64,000 nucleotides of DNA from EB88 sp965199135 (GTDB lineage Bacteria; Acidobacteriota; Terriglobia; Terriglobales; Acidobacteriaceae): contig OZ240685.1 of assembly GCA_965199135.1 (NCBI GenBank), positions 3,348,001-3,412,000 on the forward strand, given 5' to 3'. The notes under the pieces were generated by a model, which saw only the letters and a program-made list of their open reading frames with translations, was not told the origin of the DNA and searched no databases. Each line of letters opens with the position of its first letter. The stretch's first letter is position 1. A program made the translations under genes and the position numbers. Of this stretch, positions 17,552 through 25,713 are shown one piece after another.

Positions 17552-18223
17552 GTGGCCGCCTTCCGCCGGTGCTTCGTTGTGTTGACGCTTGCCTGCCTCT
17601 CTCCGGCGCTTGCGCAGACGCCGATCCCGACCGCTCAGCAGCTCGCTGCACGCATCGATGCGCATTACAACGCGCTTCACTCCCTCCGCGTCCAGTTCAC
17701 CCAGAGCTACGACGGCATGGGCCTGCACCGCGTGGAGCAGGGCACCCTGCTGCTGACCAAGGCAGGCCGGCTCCACGCGGGCAAGATGCGCTGGACCTAC
17801 TCGGACCCGGCAGGCAAGCTCTTTGTGATGGATGGCGCGGACGCCTACTTCTATACGCCCGGCCAGAGCGAAGTGCAGCGGGTTCCGGCGAAGCAGCTCG
17901 ATGATCTGCGTTCGCCGCTGGCTCTCCTGCTCGGCCACGCCGCGCTGGCCAAACAGCTCCAGGGGCTCACGCTGACACCCCACCCCGATGGCGAGTTCAC
18001 GCTTTCCGGCGTTCCGCGCGGTCTTGAAAAGCGCGTCGCCGAGCTGCGCGTCGAGGCCAATGCCGCCGGGGTGATCGAGGAGTTGATCGTTGAGGAAGTG
18101 GATGGAGCGCGCAACAGCTTCCACTTCGCCGATGAGCAACCCAACGCCCCTGCACCTCCCGGCGACTTTGTGTTTACCCCGCCTCCGGGCACCCACATCG
18201 TCCAGGGAATGCCTCCGATCTAG
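17552..18223 (+). CDS. lolA: LolA-like periplasmic lipoprotein carrier
   Basis: 223 residues from GTG at 17552. A signal peptide (VVLTLACLSPALAQ, cleavage after about residue 22) is followed by the LolA fold: IDAHYNALHSLRVQFTQSYDG, then GKMRWTYSDPAGKLFVMDG, which carries the family's RW.Y.P.G hallmark. LolA shuttles lipoproteins from the LolCDE complex across the periplasm. There is no LolB or LolCDE nearby; instead it sits between a pilin and pilus assembly genes, 27 bases after the pilin. It could be a housekeeping LolA or a chaperone serving the pilus machine. Confidence 0.85.
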   Translation: MAAFRRCFVVLTLACLSPALAQTPIPTAQQLAARIDAHYNALHSLRVQFTQSYDGMGLHRVEQGTLLLTKAGRLHAGKMRWTYSDPAGKLFVMDGADAYFYTPGQSEVQRVPAKQLDDLRSPLALLLGHAALAKQLQGLTLTPHPDGEFTLSGVPRGLEKRVAELRVEANAAGVIEELIVEEVDGARNSFHFADEQPNAPAPPGDFVFTPPPGTHIVQGMPPI

Positions 18224-18243
18224 CGGGGGTATGCTGGGTGCCT

Positions 18244-19428
18244 ATGCGTTTCCTGCTCCTGCTTGCTCTCAGCTTGCCGCTGCCCGTCTTCGCACAATCC
18301 GGCCCCTGGCAGATCGAGCCAAGTGAAACCACGGCCGACCTGCGCGGGGTCCACGCCGCCGGCAATGGCGTGGTCTGGGCTTCGGGTACCAGCGGCACGG
18401 TACTGCGATCGCAGGATTCCGGCTTCGAGTGGCAGCAGTGCGCCACCCCGCCCGGCGCGGAGAAGCTCGATTTTCGTGCGGTCTGGGCCTGGTCCGATCA
18501 GGATGCGGTGGTGATGTCGAGCGGCACTGGCGACCAGTCGCGGCTCTACAAGACGACGGACGGCTGTGCTCACTGGACGCTGCTCTACACGAATCCGGAT
18601 AAGGCGGGCTTCTGGGACGGGCTGAGTGGTGGCGACCGCACAGAGACGCACCTGACGATCCTCGGGGATCCGACCGGAGGCAACTTCACCCTGCTGCGCA
18701 CCGTGGATGGCGGATCCCACTGGTCGCGCGTCACCGCTCCCGGGCTGGCCGCCGACCCAGCCACAATGGGCGCGTTCGCCGCCAGCAACTCGTCGCTGGT
18801 CCGGGCTGCGCAGGTGCTCAACTCGGAAGACGAGGGCAACTTCATCTACTGGTTCGCTACAGGGGGGACCGCTGGACCCTTCGTGTACCGAGGCCAGAGC
18901 GAGTGCGATCCGAAGACCTACCATAAGGACCCCGCGCACTGCTCGCTTCACTGGAAGGTCCTTCGCGACCAGGTCCCGCTCGCCTCAGGCACCAGCGCAT
19001 CAGGAGGCTTTTCGCTCAAGGTCCTCGACGGCGACGAAACGCTGCATGCCGCAATCGCGGTCGGCGGCAACTACGAAAAGCCTGAGGAACGCCACGGAAC
19101 GGCTGCCTGCTGGAGCGCGACGACGAACCATTGGGAAGCGGCGAGTGTTCCCCCGGGCGGCTATCGCTCTGCCGTCGACATCCTCGACGGTACCCTCACC
19201 GTGGAGGAGCCCGATCATGCGACCTGGATCACCGTTGGTCCCAACGGCTCGGACATCTCCCGCGACAATGGCCGCACCTGGCAGCCGATCGAGCATGCCC
19301 CCGCCGACCTCGGCAAGGGAGGCGAGTGGAACGCCCTCAGCCTGCCCTGGGCGGTCGGCCCTCATGGCCGCATTGGCAAGCTCAACGCCGAGGCACTCCC
19401 GAAATCGTCCGCTACAGCACCACGGTAA
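18244..19428 (+). CDS. Secreted BNR/Asp-box repeat protein (sortilin/Ycf48-like propeller)
   Basis: 394 residues from ATG at 18244; signal peptide MRFLLLLALSLPLPVFA. At least four Asp-box motifs of the S/T-x-D-x-G-x-x-W type are visible (SQDSGFEWQ, TTDGCAHWT, TVDGGSHWS, SRDNGRTWQ), which build a beta-propeller. Such proteins range from assembly factors to glycosidase-like proteins; no sialidase arginine triad is apparent. It is placed 20 bases after lolA and 127 bases before pilC. An exported assembly or cell-surface role is the best guess; the exact function is unknown. Confidence 0.75.
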   Translation: MRFLLLLALSLPLPVFAQSGPWQIEPSETTADLRGVHAAGNGVVWASGTSGTVLRSQDSGFEWQQCATPPGAEKLDFRAVWAWSDQDAVVMSSGTGDQSRLYKTTDGCAHWTLLYTNPDKAGFWDGLSGGDRTETHLTILGDPTGGNFTLLRTVDGGSHWSRVTAPGLAADPATMGAFAASNSSLVRAAQVLNSEDEGNFIYWFATGGTAGPFVYRGQSECDPKTYHKDPAHCSLHWKVLRDQVPLASGTSASGGFSLKVLDGDETLHAAIAVGGNYEKPEERHGTAACWSATTNHWEAASVPPGGYRSAVDILDGTLTVEEPDHATWITVGPNGSDISRDNGRTWQPIEHAPADLGKGGEWNALSLPWAVGPHGRIGKLNAEALPKSSATAPR

Positions 19429-19555
19429 CGGGCCCTGGCTCTTCCGCACACCGGAAGCGGGCCAGAAACGTCTATAGAGCAGGCAAACTGATACCCTAGC
19501 GGAAAATGGAACAGGACAGGAGAACTCCTCTGCGTTCCAGGCAGAGCGGCAGGTC

Positions 19556-20761
19556 ATGGCAGAGTTTCTCGTCAAATTAACAGACGAACGCGGACGGATG
19601 CAGGAGCAGGTCCAGGCTGCCGCATCGCAGGATGAACTGCGCCTGCGCTACACCCAGGCCGGCTACCACGTGGTCTCGATCCGCCAGCGCGGCCTCGGTC
19701 GCGGAGGGAGTCAGCGCAAGGCCAAACTTGAGCCCTTCCTTATCTTCAACCAGCAGTTTTTGACGCTGATCCGGGCCGGTCTCCCGATCCTCGGCTCGCT
19801 CGACATGCTGGCCAAGAGCCAGAAAAATCCCGCTTTCGCCGCGCAACTGCAGAACGTCGCCGAGCGCGTAAAGCAGGGCGAGTCCATCTCGGCTGCCTTC
19901 GAGGCCCAGGGCGGTTTTCCCGTGATCTACACGGTCACGCTGCTGGCCGGTGAACGCTCCGGAAACCTTGAAGAGGTGCTGGGCCGCTACCTTTCCTTTC
20001 AGCGCATCTCGTTGACATTTCGCAAGAAGCTGCAGGCTTCCCTTATCTACCCGGCGCTCCTGATCACCCTGGTCTTCGGCCTCTTCGTCTTTCTGATCAC
20101 GTTCGTGGTCCCGCAGTTCGCGACCCTGTATGACCAGGTCGGTACCAAGCTTCCGGCGCTGACGCTGGGGCTGCTCGCGTTCGGCAAAGCCGCACAGCAC
20201 TACTTCCTCTACGTGCTTCCGGTGTTGATCGTCCTTGGCTACCTGCTGTACCGCTGGGGCAAGAGTCCCAGGGGCGCGGACACCATCGATGCCATCCGGA
20301 TCAAGATGCCGGTCTTTGGATCGATCTGGCTCAAGTACCAGGTCGCGCTCTTCTCACGGACCCTCTCGACCCTGCTCACCGGCGGTCTGCCGCTTGTTCC
20401 CTCGCTTGAAACCGCGGCCCGGTCGATCTCATCCTCGCGTATTTCGCGTTCCGTGTTTGCGTCGGTTACGAGCGTGCGCGAGGGCAAGGGCCTCTCCACC
20501 AGCCTCAACAAGACCGGCGTCTTCCCTGCACTCTCTACCGAGATGATCGAAGTCGGGGAGTCAACCGGCGCGCTGCCGCAGATGTTGAATTCGGTCGCCG
20601 AATTCTTCGAGGAAGACGTCCAGACAGCGCTGACAGCATCGCTCGCGTTGATCGAACCGGCGATCCTGATCGTCATGGGAGTGGTGGTTGTCGTGATCCT
20701 GATTGCGCTGTACCTGCCGATCTTCTCACTCGGCAATGCAAGCAACTTCCAACAGCATTAG
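19556..20761 (+). CDS. pilC: Type IV pilus/type II secretion inner-membrane platform protein (PilC/GspF)
   Basis: 401 residues. Two GspF domains with three hydrophobic segments (about 165-190, 215-232 and 370-392) flank cytoplasmic helical bundles. The characteristic runs FNQQFLTLIRAGLPILGSLD and FSRTLSTLLTGGLPLVPSLE begin the two repeats, and each ends with the ERSGNLEEVL / VGESTGALPQML type motif. It anchors the assembly ATPase and the pilin in the inner membrane. The N-terminal 55 residues form the usual small domain. A PilB-type ATPase follows about 200 bases later. Confidence 0.93.
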   Translation: MAEFLVKLTDERGRMQEQVQAAASQDELRLRYTQAGYHVVSIRQRGLGRGGSQRKAKLEPFLIFNQQFLTLIRAGLPILGSLDMLAKSQKNPAFAAQLQNVAERVKQGESISAAFEAQGGFPVIYTVTLLAGERSGNLEEVLGRYLSFQRISLTFRKKLQASLIYPALLITLVFGLFVFLITFVVPQFATLYDQVGTKLPALTLGLLAFGKAAQHYFLYVLPVLIVLGYLLYRWGKSPRGADTIDAIRIKMPVFGSIWLKYQVALFSRTLSTLLTGGLPLVPSLETAARSISSSRISRSVFASVTSVREGKGLSTSLNKTGVFPALSTEMIEVGESTGALPQMLNSVAEFFEEDVQTALTASLALIEPAILIVMGVVVVVILIALYLPIFSLGNASNFQQH

Positions 20762-20794
20762 AGGCAGCAGACGTCGGCGGAGAGGAAGATCAGC

Positions 20795-20914
20795 ATGGAA
20801 GAACAGGATGCAGCATCGAAGGGCAGCAACTTCGTACTCGGCGAGCGCCTCGCCGCAAGCGAAGACCGCACCATGGCGCTCGAACGAAGCGAGTCCAGCA
20901 AACGCCCGGCATAG
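20795..20914 (+). CDS. Possible 39-residue protein between pilC and pilB
   Basis: A short frame from ATG at 20795 to TAG at 20912-20914, with an AGAGGAAG site at a usable distance. The product is highly charged and mostly hydrophilic (MEEQDAASKGSNFVLGERLA...), with no membrane segment. It explains part of the 197-base gap inside an otherwise tight cluster. No family is recognised and the frame could be chance. Confidence 0.35.
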   Translation: MEEQDAASKGSNFVLGERLAASEDRTMALERSESSKRPA

Positions 20915-20958
20915 TGAAGAGAACGACCCACCCAGTACCACGGCACACAAGGTAAACC

Positions 20959-22593
20959 ATGGCAGAAGCCCCGATCCTGACCCTCCCTGTACCACTTGAG
21001 CTCGACGAAACCGCCCACGCGCAGATGCTCGCGCGTCGCTATCGTTGCGAGTTTGTCGACCTGAAAAACTTCCGCATCCAGCATGACCTGTTCCGCTCCG
21101 TGCCGGTCGACATGATGTTCCGCTACAACTTCGTGCCGATCGAGCAGCTCGATGACCGCCTCATCATCGCGGTTTCTGACCCGAGCCGGCTCATGGTGCT
21201 CGATGAAATCTCAAGCCTCCTTGGCCAGCGCCTCATCACCCGCGTCGCCACGCTCTCGCAGATCAACGAGCTGCTGAAGAAGACCGAGCAGTCGCAGCGG
21301 GTGCTGGATGAGGCGACCGAAGGTCTGACCTTCGACGTCATCTCGGTGAACGATCAGGACGATGAGTCGATCACGATCGAGAAGCTCACGAGCGAAGAAG
21401 ATATCTCGCCGATCATCCGCCTCGTCGACACGACGATCTTCACCGCACTCGAACGGCGCGCGTCGGATATCCACCTTGAAACCTACGACGATCAGCTGCT
21501 CGTGAAGTACCGCATCGATGGCGTGCTTCACCCGGCGATGGCACCGATCGCGCGCGAGCATCACCAGACCATCCTGTCGCGTATCAAGGTGATGAGCGAA
21601 CTCGATATCGCCGAGCGCCGCGTTCCGCAGGACGGCCGCTTCCGTGTCCGCTACAAGGGCCGCCTCATCGACTTCCGCGTCTCGATCATGCCGACCGTGC
21701 ACGGTGAAAACGCAGTGCTCCGTGTGCTCGACAAGGAATCGATGTCGGAGAAGTTCAAGTCGCTCACGCTCGACGTGGTCGGCTTCGGCGAAGATGATCT
21801 GCGCCGCTTCCGCCGCTACATCCGTGAGCCCTACGGCATGGTGCTCGTCACGGGGCCTACCGGTTCCGGCAAGACAACGACGCTCTACGCCGCGTTGAAC
21901 GAAATCAAGTCCGACGAAGACAAGATCATCACCATCGAGGACCCGGTCGAGTACCAGATTCGCGGCATCACACAGATTCCGGTGAACGAGAAAAAGGGTC
22001 TGACGTTTGCCCGAGGTCTCCGCTCGATCCTGCGTCATGACCCCGACAAGATCCTGGTCGGTGAGATTCGCGACCAGGAAACCGCGCAGATCGCGATCAA
22101 CTCCGCGCTCACGGGCCACCTGGTGTTCACCACGGTGCACGCCAACAACGTCGTTGACGTCCTCGGACGCTTTCTCAACATGGGCGTCGAGGCCTACAAC
22201 TTTGTCTCCGCGCTCAACTGCATCCTGGCCCAGCGGCTGGTGCGTATGATCTGCGAGCACTGCCAGTTCTCGACCACCTATTCGGACGAGGAGCTTGAGC
22301 TCTCCGGGCTCGATCCCGCCGAGTGGCGCGGGTTCCAGTTCCAGGAGGGCCGCGGCTGCGTCGAGTGTGGTGGCACCGGGTATCGGGGACGGACCGCGAT
22401 TCACGAACTGCTCGATCTCACCGACCCCATCCGTGAAATGATCCTCGAGAAGAAGCCCTCGTCGGAAGTGCGCAAGCTGGCACAGGCCGAAGGCATGCAG
22501 TTCCTACGCGAATCGGCGCTGGACCGGGTACGTCGGGGCCTGACCACGCTCAAAGAGATCAACAAAGTCACCTTCATCGAGGCCAACCGCTAG
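20959..22593 (+). CDS. pilB: Type IV pilus/type II secretion assembly ATPase (PilB/GspE)
   Basis: 544 residues. An N-terminal MshEN-type domain (about 20-110) precedes the secretion ATPase core. Walker A is GPTGSGKT (299-306). The Asp box (ITIEDPVEYQIRGITQIPVN), Walker B (DKILVGEIRD) and His box (GHLVFTTVHANN) are intact. A tetracysteine zinc site is present (C432, C435, C467, C470), as in extension ATPases of the PilB/GspE class and unlike retraction PilT. It powers polymerisation of the pilin or pseudopilin. No PilT is in the window. Next gene: pilM, 42 bases on. Confidence 0.95.
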   Translation: MAEAPILTLPVPLELDETAHAQMLARRYRCEFVDLKNFRIQHDLFRSVPVDMMFRYNFVPIEQLDDRLIIAVSDPSRLMVLDEISSLLGQRLITRVATLSQINELLKKTEQSQRVLDEATEGLTFDVISVNDQDDESITIEKLTSEEDISPIIRLVDTTIFTALERRASDIHLETYDDQLLVKYRIDGVLHPAMAPIAREHHQTILSRIKVMSELDIAERRVPQDGRFRVRYKGRLIDFRVSIMPTVHGENAVLRVLDKESMSEKFKSLTLDVVGFGEDDLRRFRRYIREPYGMVLVTGPTGSGKTTTLYAALNEIKSDEDKIITIEDPVEYQIRGITQIPVNEKKGLTFARGLRSILRHDPDKILVGEIRDQETAQIAINSALTGHLVFTTVHANNVVDVLGRFLNMGVEAYNFVSALNCILAQRLVRMICEHCQFSTTYSDEELELSGLDPAEWRGFQFQEGRGCVECGGTGYRGRTAIHELLDLTDPIREMILEKKPSSEVRKLAQAEGMQFLRESALDRVRRGLTTLKEINKVTFIEANR

Positions 22594-22635
22594 TGCGCTC
22601 TGCTCCCCCGAATACGACTCCCGAGGAGCCGGCAC

Positions 22636-23628
22636 GTGCTTGAACGGCTGCCACTGCTCTTTCCCAGCATCTCGCTGCGCCCTGCAATGGCCTGCGAGAT
22701 CTCGCCCTACGGCGTGCTGGCGGCCCGCCAGGACTCGACGACCGGGCTCTCCACGCAGTTCGTTGCACTGCCCGGCGGGGCGCTGCAGCCCAGCCTGAAG
22801 TCGCCCAACGTGCTCAACCGGCTCCATGTCGTCGAAGCCCTGCGTGCTGCGATTGCCGCCGTCGCCGAGCGAGGACGCCAGCTGCCCGGCGGTCGCAACC
22901 TCCCGGCGAACCGCGCCTTGACCGTCATCGTGCCCGATGCGACGGTTCGCGTGCTTCTGCTCGACTTCGACTCGCTTCCTTCCAAGCGCTCCGAGGCGCT
23001 GTCCATCCTGCGTTTCCGCCTCCGCAAACTTGTGCCCTTTGAGACCGACGATGCCGCCGTCACCTGGCAGTCGATGGGCTCCACTCCAGAGGGCATCCGT
23101 GTGCTCGTCGTCGTGATCCCCCGCGAGGTCCTGCTCGAGTATGAGAGCGTCGTCCGCGAAGCCGGCTTTGTTCCTGGCGTGGTGCTGCCCAGCACCCTGG
23201 CTGCCACCCCGCTCGTCGGCATCGAACCGTCCCTGCTGATCAACCGCAATGGCACAACGCTGACCACAACTATCCTGCGCGGACAGGAACTTCTGCTCCA
23301 CCGCGTCCTCGATTTCTCCGGCGCCGATGAAGCACAACAGCCGGACGCACCCGCACGACTCCCCCGTCCCCTGGACGTGCGCGAACGCGAGGAGGAAGAG
23401 GATATTCGCCAGAGTGTTTCGGTCGCGCTCGCCTACTTTGAAGACACCCTCGCAGCCACGGCACAGGAGCTCTTCTACATTGGACCCGGCACCGCCGAAG
23501 CTTTTCACGCGATGCTGGGTGAACCAACAATCGCCGTCCGGACGCTGGGCCAGGCGCCGGAACTGCTCTCCCGCAACATCCCACGGTCCCTGCTCGCACC
23601 GGTAACAGGAGCCCTGCTCAACGCATGA
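22636..23628 (+). CDS. pilM: PilM-like actin-fold pilus assembly protein
   Basis: 330 residues from GTG at 22636, with GGAG eight or nine bases before it. Divergent relative of the cytoplasmic PilM/GspL-cyto proteins: identified by position and by features such as FDSLPSKRSEALSILRFRLRK (split over residues 112-132), VVVIPREVLLEYE and the C-terminal YIGPGTAE. The usual PilM nucleotide-binding motifs are hard to see, so ATP binding is doubtful. An acidic stretch (REREEEEDIRQ, about 250-260) is unusual. It overlaps pilN by four bases and would link PilB to the inner-membrane PilN-PilO pair. Confidence 0.75.
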   Translation: MLERLPLLFPSISLRPAMACEISPYGVLAARQDSTTGLSTQFVALPGGALQPSLKSPNVLNRLHVVEALRAAIAAVAERGRQLPGGRNLPANRALTVIVPDATVRVLLLDFDSLPSKRSEALSILRFRLRKLVPFETDDAAVTWQSMGSTPEGIRVLVVVIPREVLLEYESVVREAGFVPGVVLPSTLAATPLVGIEPSLLINRNGTTLTTTILRGQELLLHRVLDFSGADEAQQPDAPARLPRPLDVREREEEEDIRQSVSVALAYFEDTLAATAQELFYIGPGTAEAFHAMLGEPTIAVRTLGQAPELLSRNIPRSLLAPVTGALLNA

Positions 23629-24449
23629 ATATCTCTCTCAATCTCGCCACACGGCCGTACATCGAGCTGCGCTCGGTCTATGCGCGGCTGCGGGTGTTTG
23701 CGGTCGCGCTCGCCGCGCTGGCGCTGCCCATGCTGCTGGTCGTCCACCTCGAAGAATCGAAGGCCCGGCTCGCCGAAGCACGCGTCGACCAGCTTGAAAG
23801 CAACATCGCGATGCTGCGCCGCCAGCAGGCGAATGCGCAGGCCATCGCCACGCAGGGCCCGAATGCCAACGTCGTCACCGAGGCCGCGTTCCTGAACAGC
23901 CTCTTCCGGCGCAAGGCCTTCTCCTGGACCGCGACCATGAGCGACCTCGAGGACACGCTGCCCTACGGTGTGCAGGTCAACACGATCGACCCGGTCGTCG
24001 CACCCGATGGCCACGTCACGATCCGGATGCGCGTCATCGCCGCACGCGAGCGCGGCATTGAAGTGGTCCGCAACCTCGAACACTCCCGCCACTTTGCCGC
24101 ACCCCGCCTTGCCTCGGAAGCACTGGCGACGCAGGGCAACAATGCTGCCCCGCAGGCACGCACGGTTCCGACCGCCGGCGGTTCCCTGCCGACTGATGTC
24201 TCCTTCGACATCCTCGCGGACTACCGGCCGCTGCCGAACTCGCATGATCACGCTACGCTTCGCGCCTATCGTGCCAACCCTGCCAACAATGTCGCGCCGG
24301 CGGCGACACCCGCGCAGGCAGCCATGCCGCAGTTGACCAACCCGGATCCGGCAACAGCGAGGCCGCCCATGCAGCGGCCGCAGAGCCCTTTCCTCCGCGC
24401 GCAGCCGGGCACGCCCGCTGCCGCCGCAGTCGAAATGAGAGGCCACTGA
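23625..24449 (+). CDS. pilN: PilN-like inner membrane assembly protein
   Basis: 274 residues starting inside the pilM stop (ATGA overlap). The N-terminus MNISLNLATRPYIELR is the PilN cytoplasmic peptide known to bind PilM. One membrane helix follows (about 27-45), then a coiled coil (46-75) and a ferredoxin-like domain. The last 70 residues are Pro/Ala/Gln-rich (TPAQAAMPQLTNPDP...), a low-complexity tail not standard for PilN. It probably pairs with PilO as the periplasmic alignment complex. Confidence 0.8.
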   Translation: MNISLNLATRPYIELRSVYARLRVFAVALAALALPMLLVVHLEESKARLAEARVDQLESNIAMLRRQQANAQAIATQGPNANVVTEAAFLNSLFRRKAFSWTATMSDLEDTLPYGVQVNTIDPVVAPDGHVTIRMRVIAARERGIEVVRNLEHSRHFAAPRLASEALATQGNNAAPQARTVPTAGGSLPTDVSFDILADYRPLPNSHDHATLRAYRANPANNVAPAATPAQAAMPQLTNPDPATARPPMQRPQSPFLRAQPGTPAAAAVEMRGH

Positions 24450-25069
24450 TGGCGCAGCGTCGACTTGCCGCCCAGGCCTTTACCCTGCTCAACGCTCACA
24501 TCGTCGTTGTGGCAATCCTGCTGATCTTCGATCTCGTGCTCGCGACCCGGCTCGCGGTCGCCTGGCACGACAGCCACAGCGACCAGTCCGCCCAGTACAA
24601 CGCCGATCTCGCTACGTATGCCCAGCTGCAGGCGCAGAGTAAGCGCCTCGAGTCACTGCCTGCACGGCTTGCCGAGTCACGCACCCATGCGGGTGAGTTC
24701 ATCCAGGACCGCATGCCCCTCTCCGATAGCGCGTGGCTTGCAGAGCTGGGCGCGCTGACCAGCCGCAATCACGTCAGGCTCAGTCGCGCGGTGTATGTCC
24801 CCCGACCCGCGATCCCGGGCCTGGTGGAACAGCGCATCGACGCCAACGTCGCTGGCGAGTATCCGGCCATCATGCACTTCATCAATGATGTCGAGCGCGA
24901 CAAGAACCACAACTTCTTCATCATTCGCTCGATCGTGCTCTCCGGTCAGCAGGGTGGCCTGGTCAACCTGCGCGTGATCATGACCACCTTCCAGCGCGTC
25001 GACCCGGCAGCCGCGGTCGCCATGAGCACCTCAGGCAACGGCGGCGCAGGCTCAGGAGAGGAGCAGTAA
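24449..25069 (+). CDS. pilO: PilO-like inner membrane assembly protein
   Basis: 206 residues; its ATG shares one base with the pilN stop. One N-terminal membrane helix (about 17-34), a coiled coil (about 45-75), and a small periplasmic domain (VNLRVIMTTFQRV at the end), the PilO/GspM-like plan. The tail is Gly/Ser-rich. Partner of PilN; the one-base overlaps on both sides imply equal expression. Confidence 0.75.
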   Translation: MAQRRLAAQAFTLLNAHIVVVAILLIFDLVLATRLAVAWHDSHSDQSAQYNADLATYAQLQAQSKRLESLPARLAESRTHAGEFIQDRMPLSDSAWLAELGALTSRNHVRLSRAVYVPRPAIPGLVEQRIDANVAGEYPAIMHFINDVERDKNHNFFIIRSIVLSGQQGGLVNLRVIMTTFQRVDPAAAVAMSTSGNGGAGSGEEQ

Positions 25070-25704
25070 TGGCCACTCTCAAGGGCGCAGGAACCGACGA
25101 CAAGAAGAAAGTAGCCATCGCGGCAGCCCTCGGCGTCGTGGTACTGGTGCTCGCGGTCCACACCATCTTTGGCGGACCCGCGCAGGTTCCGCCGCCACCC
25201 GCGGTCTCGGTGCGGCCAGCCTCGATAGCCGAAGCGCCAACGACGCGCGTGGGGACGACGCGATCCGCCGATGGCGCGTCCAGCTCCCCAACCGGGACCA
25301 CCACTGGCCTGACCGACCCGGCGCTGCATCCGGAGTTGATGGCCGAGAACGAGAACTACGTCTACAGCGGATCGGGCCGCAACATCTTCTCGGCCACCGG
25401 CTCGGCTCCCGCTGCTGCAGTCGCCATCGAGCGAGTCAAGGCGCCTGTGCGGCCCTCGCAGCAGATTGCAGTCAGTACCGGTCCGCCGCCACCGCCAGCG
25501 ATCGACCTGCACTTCTTCGGTTACTCTGCGCGCAAGAACGGCGCGCGCAAGGCCTTCCTGAGCCACGGGGATGATGTATTTATCGCTTCCGAAGGCGATG
25601 TGGTCAGCCACCGCTATCGCGTCGTGCACATCGCGCCGACGTCCATCGAGGTGGAAGACCTTCCATACCACAACACGCAAACACTGCCGCTGGTACAGAA
25701 CTAG
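25069..25704 (+). CDS. PilP/GspC-like periplasmic linker protein
   Basis: 211 residues, one-base overlap with pilO. A membrane helix (about 16-33) is followed by a Pro/Ser/Thr-rich linker and a C-terminal beta domain (IDLHFFGYSARKNGARKAFLSHGDDVFIASEGDVVSHRYRV, read across residues 145-185), which fits the homology region of GspC/PilP that contacts the secretin. The middle FSATGSAPAAA region carries the YSGSGRNIF motif of this family in acidobacteria-like clusters. It should couple the inner-membrane complex to an outer-membrane secretin that is not encoded in this window. No lipobox is seen, unlike Pseudomonas PilP. Confidence 0.65.
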   Translation: MATLKGAGTDDKKKVAIAAALGVVVLVLAVHTIFGGPAQVPPPPAVSVRPASIAEAPTTRVGTTRSADGASSSPTGTTTGLTDPALHPELMAENENYVYSGSGRNIFSATGSAPAAAVAIERVKAPVRPSQQIAVSTGPPPPPAIDLHFFGYSARKNGARKAFLSHGDDVFIASEGDVVSHRYRVVHIAPTSIEVEDLPYHNTQTLPLVQN

Positions 25705-25713
25705 AATTAGCCT

